From Chloroflexota bacterium (GTDB lineage Bacteria > Chloroflexota > Dehalococcoidia > SHYB01 > JACPQI01): a DNA stretch of 10,038 nt. The DNA lies in contig JACPQI010000012.1 in the NCBI GenBank assembly GCA_016190545.1, forward strand, positions 1 to 10,038, in the 5' to 3' direction. Both the position numbers and the translations under genes were made by a program. Under the pieces are notes generated by a model. It ran no database searches. It saw only the letters and a program-made list of their open reading frames with translations, and was not told where the DNA came from. Below are positions 1 to 5,303 of this stretch, piece by piece (the first letter of the stretch is position 1; every line of letters begins with the position of its first letter).

Positions 1-73
1 GACCAAGCGCACCAAGCTGGGCCACCTGCTGGGCGACTTCCTGGACTCCGCCAAAACACCCCAACCTTGGTAG
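1..73 (+). CDS. ribBA: RibBA (3,4-DHBP synthase / GTP cyclohydrolase II), C-terminal end only
   Basis: Only the last 23 codons lie in the window (first full codon at base 2, TAG stop at 71-73). The reading TKRTKLGHLLGDFLDSAK resembles the end of GTP cyclohydrolase II, where a 'YLRTKRDKMGHLL'-type segment closes the RibA domain. The enzyme opens GTP to give the pyrimidine precursor of riboflavin; in RibBA fusions the N-terminal half makes dihydroxybutanone phosphate, the second substrate of RibH. ribH starts 10 bases downstream, which fits a riboflavin operon. Whether this gene is the fusion or RibA alone cannot be seen here. Confidence 0.8.
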   Translation, partial: TKRTKLGHLLGDFLDSAKTPQPW

Positions 74-83
74 CGGACCCGGC

Positions 84-557
84 ATGGCGAAGCACTACCA
101 GGGATCACCGGACGGCGCCGGCCTTGCTGTGGGCATCGTGGTCTCCCGCTACAACGAGATCGTCACCCGCAAGCTGCTGGACGGCGCCCTCGAGACCCTG
201 GCCCAGCACGGGGTGCGGCAGGACGACATCCACATCGCTTGGACACCGGGCGCCTTCGAGATCCCGCAGGCAGCCAGGCAGATGGCGCGGTCGCTGGCGG
301 TCAACGCCGTCATTTGCCTTGGCTGCGTCATCCGGGGTGAGACGCCCCACTTCGACCACATCTCGCGCTCCTGCGTGGACGGCGTGGACGGCGTGGCCCG
401 CGAGATGATGGTGCCCATGGCCCTGGGAGTGCTGACCACGGACAACCTGGAGCAGGCGATCGAGCGGGCGGGCGGCTCCGTGGGGAACAAAGGCTCCGAG
501 GCCGCCCTGGCGGCGCTGGAGATGGCAAACCTCTACCGCGCTATGCGGGGACGGTAG
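84..557 (+). CDS. ribH: 6,7-dimethyl-8-ribityllumazine synthase
   Basis: A 157-residue protein of normal length for the family. It condenses 5-amino-6-ribitylaminouracil with dihydroxybutanone phosphate to give lumazine, the penultimate step of riboflavin synthesis, usually as a cytoplasmic pentamer or 60-mer shell. Visible motifs are SRYNEIVTRKLLDGA (21-35), WTPGAFEIP (53-61), GCVIRGETPHFDHI (80-93) with the conserved catalytic His near 89, VPMALGVLTTDN (110-121), and the phosphate-binding region ERAGGSVGNKGSEAA (127-141). The ATG at 84 follows the ribBA stop by 10 bases with only a weak purine-rich ribosome site, suggesting translational coupling. Its 3' end converges on the next gene with 6 bases between stops. 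Confidence 0.96.
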   Translation: MAKHYQGSPDGAGLAVGIVVSRYNEIVTRKLLDGALETLAQHGVRQDDIHIAWTPGAFEIPQAARQMARSLAVNAVICLGCVIRGETPHFDHISRSCVDGVDGVAREMMVPMALGVLTTDNLEQAIERAGGSVGNKGSEAALAALEMANLYRAMRGR

Positions 558-563
558 CTCCGC

Positions 564-818
564 CTAGGTCGTCACCTTGTAGACCTTGTCGCCGCGCCGG
601 ACGCGGTCGGGCACCTTTATCCCTATCGCCTGCCCGGCATGGGCCTCCAGCACGGCCTGGCGCTCGACCTGCATCGACTCCACGGTAAAGGTGAGGTCTG
701 TGGTGTGGCCGTGGATGCGGACCTGGTCGCCCGCTTTGAGCGCTCCGCTCAGGTCGATGCCCGCAACAACTGGATGGGAGAAAAAGTCGCTTACCACCCC
801 GATCTCTACTTCCGGCAT
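564..818 (-). CDS. stand-alone EF-Tu domain-2-like small protein
   Basis: An 84-residue protein reading MPEVEIGVVSDFFSHPVVAG at its start, followed by a beta-rich pattern (SGALKAGDQVRIHGHTTDLTF, VESMQVERQAV, AGQAIGIKVPDRVRRGDKVYKV). This matches the beta-barrel domain II of translational GTPases (EF-Tu/SelB/IF-2), including the 'G..V..Gd.V.i.g' and 'aG..vgikv...vr.GD.vy.v' elements, but there is no GTPase domain. Databases usually call this family 'translation elongation factor-like protein'; its function is unknown to me. The ATG at 818 has an AGGAGG site (826-831) 7 bases upstream. A likely promoter lies at 851-880, divergent from the oxidoreductase gene. It is unlikely to be a broken EF-Tu, since it has its own start, RBS and promoter. 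Confidence 0.82.
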   Translation of the reverse strand: MPEVEIGVVSDFFSHPVVAGIDLSGALKAGDQVRIHGHTTDLTFTVESMQVERQAVLEAHAGQAIGIKVPDRVRRGDKVYKVTT

Positions 819-850
819 CGCACCACCTCCTCGCCGGGCCTGGTGGCTCC

Positions 851-880
851 AGTATAGCGGTGCGGCAAAGCGCCCGTAAA
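851..880 (-). promoter_or_regulatory. Probable promoter of the EF-Tu domain-2-like gene
   Basis: On the minus strand a TATACT -10 box (856-851) is preceded by an 18-base spacer and TTTACG (880-875), a 4/6 match to TTGACA. The predicted transcript would start near 844 and carry a short leader with the AGGAGG site. Found by eye only. Confidence 0.45.
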
Positions 881-902
881 CACCAATCTCCTGCTCGAAA
901 GG

Positions 903-911
903 TGTTACAAT
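903..911 (+). promoter_or_regulatory. Extended -10 promoter of the LLM oxidoreductase gene
   Basis: TGT followed by TACAAT (906-911) fits an extended -10 element (TGnTAnAAT). No convincing -35 box is seen at the right distance. The start site would be near 918, giving a leader of about 20 bases that holds the AGGAGG at 924-929. Confidence 0.4.
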
Positions 912-923
912 CCGTCCGGCGCG

Positions 924-929
924 AGGAGG
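924..929 (+). promoter_or_regulatory. RBS deciding the LLM oxidoreductase start
   Basis: AGGAGG lies 8 bases before ATG 938 and only 2 bases before ATG 932. The spacing favours 938 over 932 and over the in-frame ATG at 860, which lies upstream of the predicted promoter. Confidence 0.7.
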
Positions 930-937
930 TGATGAGC

Positions 938-1876
938 ATGTCGGCGAGGAAGCTGACGTTCGGGCTGCGATTGCCCCTGGTCTTCCCCATCAACGCCGGG
1001 CCATGGGAGGCCTCGGCCAGCCCACAGGCGCTGCTGGCGGTGGCCCGCGAAGCCGACCGGCTTGGCTTCGCCTACGTGGCCGTCGCCGACCACATCGTCG
1101 TGCCGAAGGGCGACGTGCCGACTATCGGGGCGCGCTGGCTGGAACCGTTCGTGACGCTGGGCGCCGTAGCGGCGGCGACGCAGCGCATCCGGTTGGTGAC
1201 GCGGGTGCTGGTGCTGCCGTACCGTCACCCGCTCTCCGTCGCCAAGTCCGTGGCGACGCTGGACTTTCTCTCGAACGGGAGGGCGGTGTTGGGCGTCGGC
1301 TCCGGCTACCTTCAGGGCGAATCGATAGCGCTTGGCCTGCCCTTCGCCGAGCGGGGCCCTATGACCGACGAGTACCTTCAGGCGATCAAGATGGCCTGGA
1401 CCCAGGAGGTTGCGACCTACATAGGAAAGTATTGCAGCTTCGAAGATGTGGTGCTGGCCCCCAGGCCGGTGCAAATACCCCACCCGCCTATCTGGATCGG
1501 GGGCTATGGGAAGGCGGCGCTCCGGCGGGCCGCTCGCCTCGGCGACGGCTGGGCGCCGGTGCGCGTGGAGCCGGAGCAGATCAGGGCCGACCTGGACTAC
1601 CTGAACACACTGCCTGAATTCGCCGCCAAGGCCAGCCGGTTCGAGCTGCTCGGCGAGTTGTGGCCGCTCGGAGGGCGGGCGGCCCTGGACAAGCCCACGA
1701 CGGTGACGCAGGCCAGCTTCTCCCAGCCGGTGCCCGTCGAGGAGGTGCTGGGCAAGCTGGCTCGCTGGAAGGAGGCGGGTACCACGGGCCTGCACATCTG
1801 CTTCCGCACGCGAAGCCAGCAGGAATTGCTGGACAACATCCACTGGTTCGCGGAAGAGGTCATGCCGAAAGCCTAG
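938..1876 (+). CDS. LLM-class F420-dependent oxidoreductase (TIGR03619-like)
   Basis: A 312-residue luciferase-like monooxygenase-fold protein, predicted to be a cytoplasmic TIM-barrel enzyme using coenzyme F420 or FMN. Family signs are FGLRLPL at the N-terminus, EADRLGFAYVAVADHIVVP, EPFVTLGAVAAATQRIRLVTRVLVLPYRHPLSVAKSVATLDFLSNGRAVLGVGSGY, and PPIWIGGYGKAALRRAARLGDGW. This combination looks like the TIGR03619 (Rv2161c) subfamily. The substrate cannot be told from sequence. The ATG at 938 is chosen by its RBS. The EthD-like gene follows after 21 bases with its own strong RBS, so the two probably share one transcript. Chloroflexota of the SAR202 type carry many such enzymes. Confidence 0.9.
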   Translation: MSARKLTFGLRLPLVFPINAGPWEASASPQALLAVAREADRLGFAYVAVADHIVVPKGDVPTIGARWLEPFVTLGAVAAATQRIRLVTRVLVLPYRHPLSVAKSVATLDFLSNGRAVLGVGSGYLQGESIALGLPFAERGPMTDEYLQAIKMAWTQEVATYIGKYCSFEDVVLAPRPVQIPHPPIWIGGYGKAALRRAARLGDGWAPVRVEPEQIRADLDYLNTLPEFAAKASRFELLGELWPLGGRAALDKPTTVTQASFSQPVPVEEVLGKLARWKEAGTTGLHICFRTRSQQELLDNIHWFAEEVMPKA

Positions 1877-1897
1877 CCCAAACAGAGGAGGTCTGCT

Positions 1898-2236
1898 ATG
1901 CCCGGCGCGCCTATCATCCGCCTGTCAGGAGTCGTACCTGCCGACCCCGCCCACGAGGCCGAGTTCAACGATTGGTATAACCGCTACCATGTGCCGGAGG
2001 TGTGCAGCCGCATCCCCGGCATCCACGCCGGCACGCGCTACCGCCTGGTCAGCCCCAAGGACGTAGAGCCGTGCTACATCGTGGTGTACGAGCTGGAAGA
2101 GGGCCGCCTGACGGCGGTGAACGACTATCTTGCGAAGCAGCAGCGGGGCGAGGAGCCGCCGTTCACGCCGGGGCCGCCCTTCAAGGCCTACTTCACCCAC
2201 ACCTACCAGCGCATCATGTCCTACGAGCGGCGATAG
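1898..2236 (+). CDS. EthD-like dimeric alpha/beta-barrel protein
   Basis: A 112-residue protein with the ferredoxin-like dimeric barrel pattern: a first strand (IIRLSGVVPA), the helix signature EFNDWYNRYHVPEVCSRIPGI, a strand 'HAGTRYRLV', and a second repeat 'PCYIVVYELEE' with a following helix. The FNDWY...HVPE motif is typical of EthD/DUF4286-related proteins, small enzymes or helper proteins of catabolic pathways. No catalytic residue can be assigned with certainty. AGGAGG (1886-1891) stands 6 bases before the ATG. It follows the LLM oxidoreductase by 21 bases, so a joint role in oxidising an organic substrate is a reasonable inference. The 3' end converges on the cupredoxin gene. Confidence 0.75.
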   Translation: MPGAPIIRLSGVVPADPAHEAEFNDWYNRYHVPEVCSRIPGIHAGTRYRLVSPKDVEPCYIVVYELEEGRLTAVNDYLAKQQRGEEPPFTPGPPFKAYFTHTYQRIMSYERR

Positions 2237-2293
2237 GCAAAGGAGAGAGCGCCGTGGCGTTCACGCCGCTCCCCGGCTGTGACGTACCGCGCC

Positions 2294-2728
2294 CTACTGG
2301 ACGACGACGGTAGCATGCATCGCGGCATGCTCGGAGACCGCGCACTGGAGCGTATATTCGCCCGGCGATGTGGGGGTGAATTTGATCCAGACGATTTCCC
2401 CGGGGGCCAGCCGCGTCGCTTCGGTGACGCCGGGCATGCCCGGAATGTAAAGCTGGTGGGTAAGAGAGCCGGAGTTCGTCAGAAGCAGGCTGACCGGCTC
2501 GTTGGCATTTACGACAACGCGGTCTGGAGACAGTCGCGCCGCATCGGAGGCGTCAAGGCCGCTGCCGATCGCGCTGAGACGCACCGATTGCACGACCGCA
2601 GAGGTGTCCGCCACCGTCTGCTCTTGCACCACTTCCTCACTCCCGCTTGAGGAGGTCAGCATCCGGGGCGCGACCAGGAGGAACGTAAAGACCGCCAGGC
2701 TGACCACCAACTGGACCAGGTATCCCAT
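2294..2728 (-). CDS. Membrane-anchored cupredoxin-domain protein
   Basis: A 144-residue protein from ATG 2728. Residues 3-20 (YLVQLVVSLAVFTFLLVA) form one hydrophobic segment, either an uncleaved anchor or a signal peptide, so the domain should face outside. A Ser/Glu-rich linker follows, then a cupredoxin-like domain (about 65-144). Candidate type-1 copper ligands are His91 (SLTHQLYIPG), Cys129, His134 and Met137 (QCAVSEHAAMHATVVV). The His-Met spacing (H-x2-M) is shorter than in azurin (H-x3-M) or plastocyanin (H-x4-M). Such proteins carry electrons or bind copper, but no partner oxidase is nearby. An upstream TTG (2767) is in frame but has no spaced RBS. Confidence 0.82.
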   Translation of the reverse strand: MGYLVQLVVSLAVFTFLLVAPRMLTSSSGSEEVVQEQTVADTSAVVQSVRLSAIGSGLDASDAARLSPDRVVVNANEPVSLLLTNSGSLTHQLYIPGMPGVTEATRLAPGEIVWIKFTPTSPGEYTLQCAVSEHAAMHATVVVQ

Positions 2729-2734
2729 CTCTTT

Positions 2735-2741
2735 CTCTCCC
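2735..2741 (-). promoter_or_regulatory. RBS deciding the cupredoxin start
   Basis: On the minus strand GGGAGAG (2741-2735) sits 6 bases before ATG 2728. This start also places the hydrophobic segment at residue 3, as expected for an exported protein, and favours it over the in-frame TTG at 2767. Confidence 0.6.
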
Positions 2742-2859
2742 GCATTGAAAAATCCGTTTGCCTTCAACCTAGCTTAGCCACCCCGCCTGATGAACACCTG
2801 AAAACGGACAGGCTCCAACTGAAAAAGTCCTGAACTGAGCGGAGGCGACGCATCTCACA

Positions 2860-2991
2860 GTCATTGCGAGCGAGGTCTTCGAGCGAAGCAATCTGGTGGG
2901 GTTATGGGGCCGCTACACCCCCGCCTTCCTTCGTACAGGCTGGCCACCCCCCAGGTTGCCACGTCCCGATTTCATCGGGACTCGCAACGAC
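2860..2991. repeat. Palindromic intergenic repeat (GTCATTGCGAG / CAATCTGG type)
   Basis: The left arm GTCATTGCGAG (2860-2870) pairs with CTCGCAACGAC (2981-2991) with one G:T mismatch. Inside it, CAATCTGG (2889-2896) pairs with CCAGGTTG (2951-2958), again with one mismatch. Two more hairpins nest within: GGGGT/ACCCC (2898-2902/2917-2921) and a perfect TCCCGAT-TTC-ATCGGGA (2964-2980). The whole could fold into a branched cruciform of about 132 bases with no ORF. Repeats with a 'CATTGCGAGCGAAGCAATCTGG' arm are common in Dehalococcoidia and other environmental genomes, probably as non-autonomous MITE- or REP-like elements; that assignment is from memory. It fills most of the 317-base gap between the cupredoxin and dinB genes. 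Confidence 0.7.
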
Positions 2992-3020
2992 GGAGTCAAA
3001 GCTGTGTCCTATCTTGCGGC

Positions 3021-3039
3021 TTCAACGTATCAGGTTGAA
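3021..3039 (-). terminator. Stem-loop just after dinB, possible weak terminator
   Basis: TTCAAC (3021-3026) and GTTGAA (3034-3039) form a perfect 6-bp stem with a 7-base loop, 6 bases past the dinB stop. The stem is AT-rich and has no following T-run, so factor-independent termination is doubtful. Confidence 0.25.
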
Positions 3040-3045
3040 TGAGTA

Positions 3046-4287
3046 TTAGCGGGAGAGGGCCGATGTTTTGAGGCGGTAGTCCTCGTTCTCCTGCGGGTAC
3101 AGCCGCCCCAGGCGCTGGGTGAGGCCCGTCTGCACCGCAAGAAAGCCGTACCTGGCCCGCAGCCTATCGACAGCGCGGTACAGCGAGAGCTCCCGGTCGC
3201 GGCTCGTCGGGAAAAGGCTGAGCTGAAGGTCCGCAGGCACGAGGTCCGCCGCGCCCACGCCGATAAGCCGGACCTTGTCCCATCGCTTGCCCAGGGCCTG
3301 CCCGAGCAGCGCCATCCCAGCCTGGAAGAGGGCGTCGTCGCTGGCGGAGGGGTGACGGAGCGCATGCTGTCGCGAGATGGTGGTGAAATCGGCGTAGCGC
3401 AGCTTGAGGGCCACGCAGCGCGCCTCTTTGCCCTCGGCCCGCAGGGCAGCAGCCACCCGCTCGGTCAGATAGCGCAGTGTAGCGCGCAGCAGGTCCCGGT
3501 CCGCCACGTCCTGGGGGAAGGTAGTCTCGCGGCTGAAAGACTTCTGCGGCGCCGGCGGCAGCACGGGACGGGAGTCGCGCCCCTTCGCCCACTCGGACAG
3601 GAGCAGGCCGTACCAGCCCAACCGCTGCCGCAGAACGGGGGCGGGCATGGCCGCCAGCTGGCCGAGGGTGGCGACGCCCAGTCCCCGCAGCGCATTGGCC
3701 GTGGTGTCGCCGAGGCCGGGCAGGTCGTCCAGTGGCAGCGGCGCGAGAAACGCCGCCTCTTGGCCGGGCGGCACCTCCAACAGGCCGTCCGGCTTGCAGC
3801 GGTCGGAGGCGACCTTCGCCACCGTCTTGCCCGTCGCGATGCCCACAGAGGCGGTGACGTCCAACTCCCGCACGATGCGGGCTTTGATTCGCGTGGCCGC
3901 TTCCGCCGCCGGGCCATAGTGAGGCTCGAAGCCGGTCAGGTCCAGGAAGGCCTCGTCCAGGCTCAGCGGCTCCACGTCCGGCGTGAAGTCGCGGAGGATG
4001 CGATGGAAGCAGGCCGAGGCCTGGGCGTAGCGCTCGAAGGCTCCGGGGATGAAGATGCAGTCGGGGCACAGCTTCATAGCGAGGGCGATGGGCATGCCGG
4101 CCTTGAGGCCGTAGCGACGCGCTTCGTAGGAGGCGCAGGCCACCACGCCCCGCGAGCCTGCTTCGCCGCCGACGGCCACGGGCTTGCCGCGCAGGCTGGG
4201 GTTGCGGGCGCGCTCCACGGCCACGAAGAAGGCGTCCAGGTCAATGTGGAGAATGCGGCGGCCATGATGTGGAACGGATGTTCTCAT
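3046..4287 (-). CDS. dinB: DNA polymerase IV (Y-family translesion polymerase)
   Basis: A 413-residue Y-family polymerase that copies past DNA lesions. The palm carries HIDLDAFF (14-21) with metal ligand Asp16 and steric-gate Phe21, and EPLSLDEAFLDLTG (106-119) with Asp111 and Glu112, so all three catalytic acids are present. Finger-type SYEARRYGLKAGMP (53-66), the thumb helix-hairpin-helix region (DDLPGLGDTTANALRGLG) and a little-finger domain follow. QLSLF (355-359) is a consensus beta-clamp-binding pentapeptide, followed by a 54-residue tail instead of ending the protein. The ATG at 4287 is the only ATG, GTG or TTG codon before the conserved ILHIDLD. It has no Shine-Dalgarno site, in keeping with the predicted leaderless transcript. 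A LexA box in the first codons indicates SOS control. Confidence 0.95.
   Translation of the reverse strand: MRTSVPHHGRRILHIDLDAFFVAVERARNPSLRGKPVAVGGEAGSRGVVACASYEARRYGLKAGMPIALAMKLCPDCIFIPGAFERYAQASACFHRILRDFTPDVEPLSLDEAFLDLTGFEPHYGPAAEAATRIKARIVRELDVTASVGIATGKTVAKVASDRCKPDGLLEVPPGQEAAFLAPLPLDDLPGLGDTTANALRGLGVATLGQLAAMPAPVLRQRLGWYGLLLSEWAKGRDSRPVLPPAPQKSFSRETTFPQDVADRDLLRATLRYLTERVAAALRAEGKEARCVALKLRYADFTTISRQHALRHPSASDDALFQAGMALLGQALGKRWDKVRLIGVGAADLVPADLQLSLFPTSRDRELSLYRAVDRLRARYGFLAVQTGLTQRLGRLYPQENEDYRLKTSALSR
4272..4283 (-). promoter_or_regulatory. LexA (SOS) operator, GAAC-N4-GTTC
   Basis: A perfect GAAC-GGAT-GTTC (plus strand; GAAC-ATCC-GTTC on the coding strand) lies in codons 2-6 of dinB. 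This is the Gram-positive-type LexA ('Cheo') box, which is also the motif reported for Dehalococcoides LexA. It begins about 3-5 bases past the predicted transcription start, where bound LexA would block the promoter. Confidence 0.75.
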
Positions 4288-4294
4288 CAGACTT

Positions 4295-4324
4295 AGTCTA
4301 AGAGGTACCGAGGTGGGATGTCAA
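4295..4324 (-). promoter_or_regulatory. dinB promoter, predicts leaderless mRNA
   Basis: On the minus strand a perfect TTGACA -35 box (4324-4319) is followed by an 18-base spacer and TAGACT (4300-4295), a 4/6 match to TATAAT. Seven bases separate this -10 box from the dinB ATG, so transcription should begin at or within a base of the start codon. An 11-base palindrome, CTTAG-T-CTAAG (4292-4302), overlaps the -10 box and might be a second regulator site. Confidence 0.65.
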
Positions 4325-4396
4325 TACGCGCGGTAGACAGGGTAGACATCAAGGCCTTAGAATGAGGCAGGCCAGGTGGTATTCGAAGTGTTCAGC

Positions 4397-4424
4397 GGAT
4401 CAATCTGAATGGATCAATCTGAAT
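4397..4424. repeat. Perfect 14-bp tandem duplication
   Basis: GGATCAATCTGAAT occurs twice head to tail (4397-4410 and 4411-4424) with no mismatch. It ends one base before the left 14-bp inverted repeat of the HsdR-N unit. It may be a replication-slippage product, a scar of insertion, or a pair of binding sites for a regulator of the downstream gene. Confidence 0.9.
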
Positions 4425-4425
4425 A

Positions 4426-4439
4426 TTGTTAGGGGGCAC
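4426..4439 (+). repeat. Left 14-bp inverted repeat of the HsdR-N unit
   Basis: TTGTTAGGGGGCAC is the exact reverse complement of 5290-5303. It contains GTTAGGG, close to the integron core site GTTRRRY but with G at the last position. It lies 48 bases before the HsdR-N start, a distance usual for a cassette boundary. A transposon terminal repeat is the alternative; no target duplication is seen. Confidence 0.85.
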
Positions 4440-4471
4440 CACCAGATCGTTTCGGAATCGGAGATCAGATC

Positions 4472-4479
4472 AAAGGAGG
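4472..4479 (+). promoter_or_regulatory. Strong RBS setting the HsdR-N start
   Basis: AAAGGAGG ends 8 bases before ATG 4488. It excludes the in-frame ATG at 4362, which lies outside the inverted repeat and encodes a stretch with no family similarity that I recognise. Confidence 0.8.
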
Positions 4480-4487
4480 TTCAGACG

Positions 4488-5300
4488 ATGGCGATGCCAG
4501 CGAAGGTCAGCGGTAGGTTGTCCGCAGGTCTGAAGAAGTTCCAGCCCATTCTCACTTCCGCGCGGTCCCGCGACGTGAACGAATCGGACACGGTCGTAAT
4601 CGTTACTGATCTCCTGCAAGAGGTATTCGGCTACGACAAATACTCCGAGATCACGTCCGAGCACATGATCCGCGGGACCTTCTGCGATCTGGCGGTCAAG
4701 CTCGGCGGCACTCTCGCACTTCTTGTGGAGGTGAAGGCGATCGGCCTTGAGCTGAAGGACCAGTTCGTCAAGCAAGCCGTCGACTATGCCGCCAACCAGG
4801 GTTGCGAGTGGGTCGCGCTAACTACCGGAGCACAGTGGCGTGTCTACAGAGTCCAGTTCGCGAAGCCGATTGTCAGTGAACTTGTTGTTGAGTTCGATCT
4901 GCTGCAGATGAATCCTCGCGGCGACACAGACCTTGAGCTGCTTTGGCTTCTGGCCAAGGAGGGCTGGCAGAAGGAGCGCCTCGGGGAGTACGCGGCTCAA
5001 CGCCAAGCCCTAAGCCGCTTTGCCATAGCAGCCGTGGTGCTATCGACCCCGGTGCTGGATGTAGTTCGGCGCGAGCTCCGCCGTATCACCCCGAATGTCC
5101 GGATCGAGCAGGAAGAGATCGCTAACGCTCTCCGGCAAGAGGTGCTGAAACGCGAAGTCTTGGAGGGCGAGAAAGCTGACGCGGCGCGCAAGCTCGTTGC
5201 CAGAGCCGCCGGAAAGGCGCTCCGCGCGACGCGCGCCGAAGACGAGGGCGAGCAGGATCCCGGCGGCTCGGAATCGGGCGGGGAGCCAAGTGCCCCCTAA
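4488..5300 (+). CDS. Stand-alone HsdR N-terminal-domain nuclease-like protein
   Basis: A 270-residue protein related to the nuclease domain of type I restriction subunit R (HSDR_N), without the helicase part. The PD-(D/E)xK core is visible: Glu45 in LLQEVFGY, Asp67 in RGTFCDLAVK, Glu81-Val-Lys83 in LLVEVKAIG, and Gln96 with Tyr100 in QAVDYAANQG (the QxxxY-type helix). ALTTGAQWRVYRV (110-122) is the usual strand pair after it. About 190-235 is helical (AVVLSTPVLDVVRRELRRITP...EEIANALRQEVLKREV), and the last 50 residues are a charged, Gly/Ser/Glu-rich tail. The biological target is unknown; a role in defence or DNA processing is inference. No hsdM or hsdS is nearby. GC content looks lower than in the flanks. 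The TAA stop lies inside the right inverted repeat. Confidence 0.85.
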   Translation: MAMPAKVSGRLSAGLKKFQPILTSARSRDVNESDTVVIVTDLLQEVFGYDKYSEITSEHMIRGTFCDLAVKLGGTLALLVEVKAIGLELKDQFVKQAVDYAANQGCEWVALTTGAQWRVYRVQFAKPIVSELVVEFDLLQMNPRGDTDLELLWLLAKEGWQKERLGEYAAQRQALSRFAIAAVVLSTPVLDVVRRELRRITPNVRIEQEEIANALRQEVLKREVLEGEKADAARKLVARAAGKALRATRAEDEGEQDPGGSESGGEPSAP

Positions 5301-5303
5301 CAA
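5290..5303 (+). repeat. Right 14-bp inverted repeat, contains the HsdR-N stop codon
   Basis: GTGCCCCCTAACAA is the perfect reverse complement of 4426-4439. The TAA stop of the HsdR-N gene lies within its CCCTAAC, which resembles the integron inverse core site RYYYAAC. Stop codons inside this site are frequent in integron cassettes. Confidence 0.85.

Noticed and set aside
367..404. Tandem GVDGVDG in RibH as an internal duplication
   Set aside because: The spacing between the flanking conserved motifs is the usual family length, so nothing was inserted.
905..1843. Long open frame opposite the LLM oxidoreductase
   Set aside because: A shadow of a GC-rich gene: no RBS, no family likeness, and full overlap with a clearly conserved protein.
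2247..2270. GAGCG...GGCG-TTCA-CGCC-GCTC as a bidirectional terminator between convergent genes
   Set aside because: The stem is short and bulged and there is no T-run on either strand.
4362..4487. N-terminal extension of the HsdR-N protein from the ATG at 4362
   Set aside because: It would cross the tandem repeat and the left inverted repeat; the strong RBS before 4488 fits the family start MAMPAKV.
4426..5303. An insertion sequence with 14-bp terminal repeats
   Set aside because: No transposase and no target-site duplication are seen. It is kept only as an alternative to the cassette reading.
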